DNA of 64,000 nt from positions 5,229,986 through 5,293,985 of the forward strand of contig OX442424.1 of the NCBI GenBank assembly GCA_949361645.1. Direction: 5' to 3'. A model generated the notes under the pieces. The model was not told where the DNA came from. It made no database searches and was given only the letters and a program-made list of their open reading frames with translations. This document shows positions 54,930-64,000 of the stretch, one piece after another. The stretch is from Spongilla lacustris (Eukaryota; Porifera; Demospongiae; Spongillida; Spongillidae). Position numbers and translations under genes: made by a program. Position 1 is the stretch's first letter. Every line of letters begins with the position of its first letter.

Positions 54930-55335
54930 GTAGTGTAGTGTGGGCGTAGGTATGTGTAGTGTAGTGTGCATGGATGTAGATATGTGTAGTGTAGAGTGGG
55001 TGTAGGTATGTGTAGTGTAGAGTGGATGTAGTATGTGTAGTGTAGAATGGGTGTAGGTATGTGTAGTGCAGAGTGGGTGTAGGTATGTGTAGTGTAGAGT
55101 GGATGTAGGTATGTGTAGTGTAGTGTGGGTGTAGGTATGTGTAGTGTAGAGTGGATGTAGGTATGTGTAGTGTAGAGTGGGTGTAGGTATGTGTAGTGTG
55201 GGTGTATGCATGTGTAGTGTAGTGTGGATGTATCATCATGTATGTGTGTGTAGTGTAGGTGTAGGTATGTGTAGTGTAGTGTGGGTGTAGCTATGTGTAG
55301 TGTATGTATGTGTAGTGTAGTGTGGGTTTAGGTAT
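54930..55335. repeat. Minisatellite, 26 bp unit
   Basis: Unit TGTGTAGTGTAGAGTGGGTG plus TAGGTA, about 15 copies with small indels. Because 26 is not a multiple of three, the overlapping minus-strand Thr/His/Tyr-rich frames are artefacts. Confidence 0.95.
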
Positions 55336-56934
55336 GTGTACCATATTACATTTACATCCAGCCATGTACTTGGTACACACTTCCCTACCAAATACATTTT
55401 TCATGCATGTGCCAACTAAATTCTATGCCTTTAAGTTGGGACTTATTGTCTAATGTCCTGGTTATTTTACTGCAACACCAGAAAACACTGCAGAAAAATA
55501 GCATTTATTTTATACATGACCTATTCTAGTTTACTGTGTGTACTACCATTTTTGTAGTAATCCTGTGTTGGATGTTGATGTGAGCTGCATGTTTATGGTC
55601 AGTGCTAAACGTACATTTGACTCATTGAAACTCATGCAAGATACAGACTATCTTTATTCCTCACCATGATTTTCGGCTACACATTTTTACTTATCCAGTT
55701 GTAATACCTTGCATGAGCATGTCATATGTGCCAACAATATTGTCACATGCAAGTCTCATCTGAAAGATGTTGATCTATCCCTTTATGTAAACTGTATATC
55801 CCTTTAAATAGGTTGCAGTATATTTGATTATACTTGTCCCTTCAGTCCCACTCTGTATAGGGGTAATCGTTGTAAAATACAGTCTGGGTAGGCTTGCTGC
55901 TATGATTGCTTCAGTGCAAAAGCAGTTTGCTTTTGTCCCTCCCAAACATTGGTTTCGTATTGATTATTAATTTTTCAACTGCATGCAGCCCACAGTGTGT
56001 ACTTGTCTGATTAAAGGTGAAAGAAAATTAATGACATTAATTTGTACAGCAAATGTAAAATCAGGCAAATGAATTCTTTTAAAAAGTCAGTGACACATAA
56101 TAATTCATGCATGTACTATGTGGTACACAAGTATTTTAGGGTGGTATTATTATAAACGTTAACGATATTCACAACAATAAATTAATTACGTTGGACAAAT
56201 CTTGGTACATGCTTTTCACCAGAATACCCGACCAGAGATAATGTATAGATATTATCTCTGACCCGACCAAACGCGGTAATAAACCCGCCCGACTAGTACT
56301 TTGCCACATGGCAAGTAAGATGATATGGTCCATGGCGTACTAGCTCCTAAGCACGTCGCTGATCTCGACATGCTGTTCGCGCGTACTCACCTGGCCATCA
56401 GGGTGAATAGAGGAGTTGTTGTTATAATTATATAACAAAGATTAGTTGCTATCAATATGTACCACGTGAGATGGATCCCTTATTGTTTTCTCGTGCCCAG
56501 CACTATTGCAAGTGTAAGACTCGCGTGATGCCACTTGTAATTAATTAATACCATGCAACCGTTGCACGGTCGGTTGAGGTTGTTCAAAGTTTCTAACAAC
56601 CGGTTGAGGCGGTTATTTAGCCGAAATAGAACCAGTTGGGGCGGTTATTTGATTCTCGCAATCGGTTAACCGTCGGTTAACCGGTTAACCGGAGCTCCGG
56701 AACAACCGGTTTCAAGCCTTAACTGCACTACATTCACACTTCTCTACACATATAGTGTACCTTGATCAATTTATGTATGCATGTACTTCTAGATGTATTG
56801 AATCCTCCTTAATTACTTACATTGATTAAATTGAACTGCATGAAAATTCAATGCACCAACACACTACCTACACACACGACACACCTAACTCAAACACACC
56901 ACACTTGTGTAATGTGTGTTAGTTTAAGTGTATG
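55336..56934. other. Centre of the giant inverted repeat, no gene
   Basis: AT-rich. Blocks at 55435-56155 (ACTTATTGTCTAATGTCCTGG, CTCTGTATAGGGGTAATC, GGTACACAAGTATTTT) recur in the same orientation at 57145-57530, so the centre contains a direct duplication of about 0.7 kb, reduced in the second copy. Confidence 0.65.
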
Positions 56935-57120
56935 TACTTGTGTAGATGTTAGTATGTGTGTGTAGATATATATGTGGGTGTAGGAATGTAGCTATGTTTA
57001 GTGCAGTATAGGTAAGTGTACATAGTGTGGGTATAGGTGTAGTGTAGTGTATGTGTACATGTGTGTAGTGGGTTTTAGGTAAGTGTGTTTTAAGTGTGGG
57101 TGTAGATATTTGAGGGTTAA
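56935..57120. repeat. Minisatellite, diverged relative of the 26 bp array
   Basis: GTGTAG, GTGGGTGTAG and TAGTGTAGTG words as in 54930-55335, more diverged. Confidence 0.65.
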
Positions 57121-57139
57121 TCACAAAATGCATTTAGAC

Positions 57140-57531
57140 ATGCAATGTGAGTATCAACTTATTGTCTAATGTCCTGGTGTACACTTTGGTAGGTATCTAT
57201 ATGGTAATATGAAGGATTACTGTGTTTTTCTAGAAGGCCAGAAAAAACAGCATTAGTAGATGGCCTTTTCTATTTTTCTGGGAGTAAAACTGGACTGCCA
57301 AATCCACCAAACCATTTTGAAATAATCCTTATTGGTTAATGCCATACTCTGTATAGGGTAATCATTGTTAACAACGGTCTGGGTAATGCTTGCTGGTAAC
57401 ATTGCATCAGAGCAAAGGAGTTCCCTTTTGTTCTTCCTAAGTTTGTAGATCAATTGTAAATGTTTAAAAACTCCATTGAATAGTCATTGGCACATAATAA
57501 TGTATTATGTAGTACACAAGTATTTTGGGGG
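57140..57531. repeat. Second, shortened copy of 55435-56155
   Basis: Direct-orientation repeat: ACTTATTGTCTAATGTCCTGG at 57151, CTCTGTATAGGGTAATC at 57347, GTACACAAGTATTTT at 57511. Confidence 0.7.
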
Positions 57532-58015
57532 ATTGGTGGCCACAAATATAAGTATGAGCCTCGTTAAGTATTATTATAATGGTATGTTAAATTGAAGTAC
57601 TGGATCAGGTATGCACAGAATACAGTATATTCAATTTAGGATATTCCCACTATTCACTATATAAATTCATTTCACCATACCCCACACATCAGGTTTCGTC
57701 AACATTGTATTCAACTTCTGGAGAACTATACTAGGCCCAAGTTGCATTATAAATGCATTGTCCACCTGCAATTATGAGATCGTAATCTACACTCCCAAGG
57801 TGGTGTTTTTTAGATCCAAATGTTAATGCATCTGCATCAAAATGTACATGTTAACTACTGAACGCTCTTATGTCTTGTTGTTATATGTAAGCATAGAAAT
57901 CAGTGTTCTTGGTGGACTACTAGAAAATTGAAATTATTAAACAAGAGGTTTTCACTTTTGAGTTATTAACGATACATGCACTTGACTTGCCTAACGCTTT
58001 TGAGAATTATTATAA

Positions 58016-58876
58016 GTAGGGGAGGAGTGGGTTAGTTGAGCCACCCCCTTTTTTCTTGAATTATGCTACATATATTGACATTAAGTGTAATGACTATCTT
58101 TTTGTCCTACATATGGATTTTGCTTTTGTATTCATTACAATGTAACATTCAAAAATAAGAAATTTGATGATCAGAGTGAAATTCTATTTTTTTCACAGTT
58201 TGTGCTGGCATCATTGATATTTCTGCTTCAATCTAGGTGTTAGAAAGTACAAGTATGCAGCTATATTAATGTTTAAAATAAACTATATACTTTGCTTCCG
58301 TTTTATGCAACTTTCCTCTTCACTTGAAAAGTTAGTAGTGGGGTTGAGCCATTTGCAAAGGGGTTAGTTGAGCCGTACACTTTAACTGCGAATGTATGGC
58401 ATTATTGGCTCATGTAACAGAAATAATGAGCTAGGCTTGTTTGGCTATGAAACAATCTCAGAGGCATTCTGTTTATATTTGTAAAATGTAGAATGACATT
58501 GTGAATCACGTTAAAACACTTGCAAATCAATTTTATGGGCTCTCATTGGTAAAGTGTCATGCATTAGTGTATGAATTACTTTGATCAATTATTTCACAAC
58601 GCTTGGACATTGGACAAGAGAGACAAGAAGGCCTTGGCCTACTCTTGCTAGCATATGCACACAACTTTAGCTTAAGACAGCATATGGCTCAAAGATCTAC
58701 TGAACCACTTCGCTGGGTTAGTTTTTACACCAGTTGATATTTTATAATGTCCTTTTTCTCATGCCCATCCCCAGTCTCTAACATTTCTACGACATGCCAA
58801 GTGTATATCTGGCTAATAACCAAAATGAATAAACCTCACCCTAAAATTTGGCTCAACTAACCCACTCCTCCCCTAC
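58016..58876. mobile_element. Inverted-repeat element in right arm, GTAGGGGAGGAGTGGGTTAG ends
   Basis: Left GTAGGGGAGGAGTGGGTTAG, right CTAACCCACTCCTCCCCTAC. Mirror of 52814-54061 without the LINE fragment and G tract. Confidence 0.8.
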
Positions 58877-59447
58877 AGAATTGTAACTAGATATCTGGTT
58901 TTGCCAACTATACCAAACCTTTTTCATCAGAAGGACTGTTATAGTTAAATGGGTCTTTTGTGATGAACTGAGATGTTCAGGTGGATTCAGAAGTATGAGA
59001 ACCTGATATTTTAAAAAATAAAGCATGCCAGTTATAATTCTTAGTGCTGGTGGTGAACGTGTAAGCGTTTAAAATATGACTTAGGTGCAATGTCACACTG
59101 AAGAGCTGAGAAAGGAACAAAGGGAAATCAAGTACCAAAAGAAGAACAAATTAAAGAGCACACTGTAAAGGAAATATAATTTAAACAAGCAGAACGTTCA
59201 GCAGTTCAGCAATGCGCATGTACATAAAAAGCGTCGAATCAAGTTTTGATTTAATAAAGGTTTTTCAAATCCTCTTTAAAATCGCTGTGACGTCTGAGTG
59301 CACGTGATTGAACATTTAAATTGATTTGTGTGTTGTTTAATCACATAATGATTCCAAAATGCCCTTGTAAGATCCGGTTTTCTATCACCGCTCAGAAAGC
59401 AACGTGCATACACTGTTCTGATTGGGTAAAGCGTATGCAGACGAAAG

Positions 59448-59792
59448 CAGTGGCGTAGAAAAGGGGGGCAGAGGGCCAGAAACAGAATAAGGCTGAGAGT
59501 GAGCAAGGAAAAGTCCTGCCGCCGGGGAGGCGAGCGTCCTGCCGCCGGGGAGGCGAGCGTCCTGTCACCGGGGGCGACTTTTACACCAGCGATACTACAG
59601 TGTATTTATGCATACTATCTTATTTTTATTAAAAACTAAGCAAAACCTACCTTTTGCTCAGAATGGGGAAGCTTACAGCACTCACCTAGCTGGCTGGGCG
59701 GGACCGCCGGGACGGGTACCCCTCTCTCGCACCCTCCCCATGATGACCATCAAAGTTTGCCCCCCACTTTTAAACTCCTTCCTACGCCGCTG
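59448..59792. mobile_element. hAT-like MITE with a 23 bp tandem repeat inside
   Basis: Left CAGTGGCGTAGAAAAGG, right CTTCCTACGCCGCTG, with flanks gaaag and gaagg (four of five). Contains three copies of GTCCTGCCGCCGGGGAGGCG plus AGC, the last diverged. Confidence 0.7.
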
Positions 59793-59799
59793 GAAGGGA

Positions 59800-60195
59800 G
59801 GGCTTTGGTCAGGAAAGCAACATAATCGGGGATATCGCGGCTACCGCTAACAATACATGCCGTTGCGTATCACTATGGAGAGGAACTTAACTAAAGAGCT
59901 AGTACACGCCCGCTTACGATCCAAACAAGCTACAACGAAGAGGTGTTCAATGGGTAAAAACAAGCTGCGTCTGTTTAGAACACACAGCAACAAATGTAAC
60001 AACCTCGCAGCGAACTAAACAACGTGTTTATTGAGAAAACACGGTAACTTCAAGTAGCGATCAAGACAGTGTTCTATTTATCGGATAGTATTTCAAAATT
60101 ACTATGGATAAAATAAATAATAATAATAAATACAAAAATAAAATAAAATATTGAAACGCACTGAATTTTGAGGGCAACGGCGTTCCATAGTCCCA
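59800..60195. other. No recognisable gene
   Basis: Includes an (AATA)n-like A-rich run at 60108-60155. Nothing else is recognised. Confidence 0.4.
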
Positions 60196-60202
60196 TATAT
60201 AT

Positions 60203-61022
60203 ATGGGACAGTTTCCGCGAAAATGTCACCCTTTTATAACATTATGAGGTTATAAAAATGCTTCGTGTTTGAATTGCTATATCTCCCGAACGCTAAACGC
60301 TATCAATTTCCTATTTTCAACAGTTCATACTACACCATTTCTGTATGACAAATTACATTTTGGAGTCTTGAACTTGCTCCACGCCAGTATTACAACGTTC
60401 GATACCCGACCGGTTTCAAACCCTCCATAACTTTAGGTAGGAGTAATCAAATCGCTTCAAATTCGGTTTGTAGGTACAGAGGTCCTATACCTATCGATTT
60501 GTTCTGTTCGTTAATTTTTATGCCATTCGTTACGGAGATACAGCTGAACAAACTTCGTGCACTTTTTCCCGCTTGATACGCGCCAATGTATTAATCCCCG
60601 CCTCCCATACATTGAGCGGGACGAGATTTGCCAAAATCATTGGCGCGAATCGAGCGGGAAAAGTGGACGTACTTTATTCAAATGTATCTCCGTAACGAAT
60701 GGCATAAAAATTAACGAACAGAACAAATCGATAGGTATAGGACCTCAGTACTTACAAACCGAATTTGAAGCGATTTGATTACTCCTACCTGAAGTTATGG
60801 AGGGTTTGAACCCGGTCGGGTATCGAACGTTGCAATATTGGTGTGGAGCAAGTGTAAGACTCCAAAAAGTAATTATTCGTATAGAAATGGTGTAGTATGA
60901 AGTATTGAAAAAATGAAGTCGTTAGCGTTTAGCTTTCGGAAGATATATCGATTCAAATAAGAAGAATTTTTATAACATTATAATGTTAAAAAAGGGTGAC
61001 ATTTTCGCGGAAACTGTTCCAT
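60203..61022. mobile_element. Palindromic MITE copy 1, about 820 bp
   Basis: Near-perfect palindrome from ATGGGACAGTTTCCGCGAAA to the mirrored GCGGAAACTGTTCCAT. Arms contain GTATCGAACGTTGCAATA, CTTCAAATTCGGTTTGTAGG and GAGATACAGCTGAACAAA. The spacer around 60590-60620 is the asymmetric part. It lies in AT-repeat DNA. Confidence 0.88.
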
Positions 61023-61054
61023 ATAATTATTATTATAATTATTATTATAATTGT

Positions 61055-61869
61055 ATGGGAAAGTTTACGAGAAAAGGGACCTAGCGTGTATTATAAAAAA
61101 GTATAATAAATATGCATTACGTTTGATTTGCTATAACTTACGAACAGTTAACGCTATCACCTTCCTATTTTCAACACTTCATACTGCACCATTTCTCTAT
61201 GGTAAAAAAACATTTTGAAGTCTTGCACTTGCTCTGTGTCAGTATTGCAACGTTCGATACCCCACTGGGTTCAAACCCGCCATAACTTTCGGTAGGAGTA
61301 ATCAATTCGCTTCAAATTCGGTTTGTAGGTAGAGAGGTCCTATACCTATCGATTTGTTCTGTTCGTTGATTTTTATGCCATCCATTACGGAGATACAGTT
61401 GAACAAACTACGTGCCCATTTTCACGCCCAATGATTTGGGCAAATTGCGTTCCGCTCAGTGTATGGGGAGGCGGGGATTGTAACATTGGCGCGAATCAAG
61501 CGGGAAAACGTGCACGTAGTTTGTTCAACTGTATCTCCGTAATGGATGGCATAAAAATTAACGAAAGAACTAATCGATAGGTATAGGACCTCTCTACCTA
61601 CAAACCGAATTTGAAGCGAATTGATTACTCCTACCGAAAGTTATGGCGGGTTTGAACCCAGTGGGGTATCGAACGTTGCAATACTGACACGGAGCAAGTG
61701 CAAGACTCCAAAATGTATTTTACCATAGAGAAATAGTGCAGTATGAAGTGTTGAAAATAGGAAGTTGATAGCGTTAACTGTTCGGAAGTTATAGCAAATC
61801 AAACGTAATGCATTTTTATTATACTTTTTTATAATACACGCTAGGTCCCTTTTCTCGTAAACTTTCCCA
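61055..61869. mobile_element. Palindromic MITE copy 2, about 815 bp
   Basis: From ATGGGAAAGTTTACGAGAAA to TTTCTCGTAAACTTTCCCA. Same arm blocks as copy 1 but different terminal 60 bp, so it represents a subfamily. About 33 bp of ATTATTATAATT lies between copies 1 and 2. Confidence 0.88.
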
Positions 61870-61899
61870 ATTATATATATAATATTATATTATAATTAA

Positions 61900-62725
61900 A
61901 TGGGACAGTTTCCCCGAAAATGTCACCCTTTTATAACATTATAATGTTATAAAAATGCTTCTCGTTTGAATCGCTATATCTTCCGAACGCTAAACGCTAT
62001 CGACTTTCTATTTTCAACAATTTATACTGCACCATTTCTCTATAACATATTACATTTTGGAGTCTTGCACTTGCTCCATGCAAGTATTGCAACGTTCGAT
62101 ACCCGACCGGGTTCAAACCCGCCATAATTAGGTAGGAATAATTAAATCGCTTCAAATTCGGTTTTTAGGTACAGAGGTCCTATACCTATCGATTTGTTCT
62201 GTTCGTTAATTTTTATGCAATTCGTTATGGAGATACAGTTGAACAAACTACGTGCACTCTTTCCCACTCGATTCGCGCCAATGATATAACTACCGCCTCC
62301 CTGGCCCCATACATTGAGCGGGACGCGATTTGCCAAAATCATTGGCGCGAATCGAGCGGGAAAAAGTGGACGTACTTTGTTCAACTGTATCTCAGTAACG
62401 GATGGCACAAAAATTAACGAACAGAAGAAATCGATAGGCATAGGACCTCTGTACCTACAAACCGAATTTGAAGCGATTTGATTACTCCTACCTAAAGTTA
62501 TGGCCGGTTTAAACCGGGTCGGGTATCGAACGTTGCAATACTGGCATGGAGCAAGTGCAAGACTCCAAAATGTAATTTATCATAGAGGAATGGTGTAGTA
62601 TGCACTTTTGAAAATAGGAAGTCGATAGCGTTTAGCGTTCGGAAGATATAGCGATTCAAACAAGAAGCATTTTTATAACATTCTAATGTTATAAAAGGGT
62701 GACATTTTCGCGGAAACTGTCCCAT
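61900..62725. mobile_element. Palindromic MITE copy 3, about 825 bp
   Basis: From ATGGGACAGTTTCCCCGAAA to TTTCGCGGAAACTGTCCCAT, terminal subfamily as copy 1. Flanked by TATATA and ATTATA repeats on both sides. Confidence 0.88.
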
Positions 62726-63046
62726 ATATATATATTATATATCAGTATAATTATAATTATATATATATCTGCATTTACATCGGTGGCTTGGCACACAAAG
62801 ATATTGTATGTGCTAATGTTTGCTAGCAAGAAGCCTTCGGTTATTCAAAACGGGGTTATTACAAACTTTGCATCGATTCATTCCGCGATCAAAAGCGGAA
62901 GAAAGCGAGTGAAACGTAACGCACAAGATGTATACCGTAACTTCAAAGCATTCCTAAACGATAATTGAGCTATTGGTGACGTAGAGAATAAGTTGTTGCG
63001 TCACAATTATTGTGTAATATGCAGTATTCCGCGGAACGAAAAAGTT
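62726..63046. other. AT-rich gap with one coding-like frame
   Basis: The frame through 62775-62968 ends SIHSAIKSGRKRVKRNAQDV, then YRNFKAFLNDN. It is basic and coding-like, but starts inside the palindromic element and has no recognised family. Confidence 0.25.
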
Positions 63047-63118
63047 GCCCAGACTCTCTTTCGTAGCATTACAACATTATGCGGTAATGTCTACGTACGT
63101 GAGTCTGGGAACGAGACT
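63047..63118. repeat. Degenerate AGTCTCG-type MITE
   Basis: GCCCAGACTCTCTTTCG and GTGAGTCTGGGAACGAGACT are inverted ends around a short core. Related to 31030-31579. Confidence 0.5.
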
Positions 63119-63136
63119 ATTTCTCAACCATTTAGC

Positions 63137-63460
63137 TATAGGAGGCGGCCCCAGCATCTACCGAGGGGAGGGGCCAAGCATACGAGGGGCGCCAAAAATG
63201 GGCGTGTCTTACGATACTTCAGTTACGCGCGTAACCGTTTGACTCTGGATTGTTGCTAATAATGCATGCGAGCGAGCAGTAGAAGCTAAATTATGCTCCG
63301 CATGTTGTAGTCTCTTTGGATTGTAGTAATTGACGATAGTTTTAGGGATTGGGGGTGGGGGGAAGAGGGCGCCATAGTCTGGGGAGGGGGGGGGGGGGGG
63401 GGGGGGGGCCAAGGCCCCCTGGCCCCCCCCCCCCCCCCCCCCCCCTCCGGCCGCCTATGA
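63137..63460. mobile_element. G-rich inverted-repeat element, GGCGGCC ends
   Basis: Left TATAGGAGGCGGCCCC, right GGCCGCCTATGA, with G and C tracts near the right end around GGGCCAAGGCCCC. GGGGCGCCA blocks resemble the other G-rich elements. No clear target duplication. Confidence 0.5.
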
Positions 63461-64000
63461 TAGAAGCTTTTCTGCGTATAAAGCTCTTTTGTCCACTCTC
63501 CCACAAACCTCAGAGTGATTATTCAGAAATATCGCACTCATTGTCCTCAGTCGCCATGTAGTGGATCACTCAAACGACAGTGCATGCGGCTAAAAATGCG
63601 CTATCAGTACATATATACCCTATAGGTATAGGTAGGTAAGTAGGTAGTATAGGTAGGTAGGATATTATGCCCTTGCTTAGTAGTGTTTACAGAGTGTACG
63701 GGGGGAGGAGAGGACATTTTACCCTAGAGGCCCTAGTGCAGGATGTCCGGGGGGACATTCCGCACGGGGGGACAATCCACCCTCCCATACCGGCTGCACA
63801 CGCGATGGTAAGCTTTAATAATCTGACCTTACTTCTTACGACTGGTCAGTGGAATACGGTACAATCAAAAACATAGATATAGTAACTGAACACTCTTGTC
63901 AACCTTGCGAGTCATTTTACGCGCGACACATATGTCACCCGGCGTAATTCTATACAGGAAGTACTCCGGACGTGACATAAAAATAGCAAATTGCATGCCG
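63461..64000. other. No recognisable gene
   Basis: Contains a short TAGGTAGG/GTAGGTAG run (63620-63661) and, at the edge, CCGGACGTGACATAAA, similar to a word at 3298-3312 in the old inverted repeat. Confidence 0.4.

Larger units (their letters stand above)
52371..59410. repeat. Giant imperfect inverted repeat, about 2 kb arms
   Basis: 52371-54616 is mirrored by 57532-59410, from TATGCACGTTGC/GCAACGTGCATA at the outer ends to ATTTGTGGCCACCAAT/ATTGGTGGCCACAAAT at the inner ends. The left arm is longer because it has a retrotransposon fragment; the right arm has an extra 150 bp near 59230-59375. Divergence is some percent. The 2.9 kb centre contains 26 bp minisatellites and a direct duplication. 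No transposase recognised. Confidence 0.85.

Noticed and set aside
54906..55239. Minus-strand Thr/His/Tyr-rich frames
   Set aside because: By-product of a 26 bp tandem repeat. The frame changes with every unit, so no protein is implied.
54898..56720. GGTTTCAAGCC direct repeats as LTRs
   Set aside because: The repeated words are short, there is no TG...CA structure, primer site or coding between them, and the rest of the duplication lies elsewhere.

Overview
The window looks like a repeat-packed stretch of nuclear DNA from an early-branching aquatic animal. A sponge is my best guess and a cnidarian is possible. The evidence is an intron-split annexin gene, a mixture of hAT, pogo/Tigger, Tc1/mariner-like, CACTA-like, DIRS, Ty3-like and R2-type (restriction-like endonuclease) elements, and many ACATGTAC and TGCATGCA words. 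The clade assignment is inference. I see no bacterial operon, tRNA, rRNA or CRISPR array.

Layout. 1-814: 5' end of a Ty3/gypsy-like LTR retrotransposon on the minus strand (short LTR, primer-binding-like site, gag). 1.8-6.4 kb: old inverted repeats, interrupted by a 2.5 kb pogo/Tigger-type foldback with almost identical 1.2 kb arms (3348-5824). 6.8-11.1 kb: a dead DIRS-type tyrosine-recombinase retrotransposon, its recombinase gene split by a 1.75 kb hAT-like insertion. 13.97-17.16 kb: an apparently intact 3.2 kb DNA transposon with 0.4 kb terminal inverted repeats, TA target duplication and an uninterrupted 608-residue DDE transposase. 17.75-19.53 kb: about 12 copies of a 152 bp satellite. 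20.4-22.7 kb: another foldback carrying GGAGCA arrays, followed by a decayed pogo-like gene. 24.9-29.85 kb: a decayed non-LTR retrotransposon (zinc finger, reverse transcriptase, restriction-like endonuclease, AAT tail), split by a hAT element that contains a second nested hAT. 30.9-34.85 kb: a composite hAT-type element with three more elements inside it.

36.27-42.83 kb: the one clear host gene, a ten-exon annexin on the plus strand (320 codons plus stop). Its 4.5 kb third intron holds a minisatellite split by a G-rich element. 43.3-48.96 kb: a decayed pogo-like tail, further hAT-type elements with perfect 5 bp duplications, and a CACTA-like element. 49.0-51.2 kb: degenerate tandem repeats. 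51.3-51.8 kb: a small hAT element with an 8 bp duplication. 52.37-59.41 kb: a giant imperfect inverted repeat with about 2 kb arms, carrying paired terminal-repeat elements, a retrotransposon fragment and minisatellites. 60.2-62.7 kb: three consecutive ~820 bp near-perfect palindromes.

The genes do not form a pathway. The biology here is transposon nesting around one conserved calcium-dependent membrane-binding protein gene. The features most worth follow-up are the intact DDE transposon, the foldbacks and palindromes (potential double-stranded RNA sources), and a family of CAGxGGCGGA-type elements whose 5 bp target duplications can be read directly.
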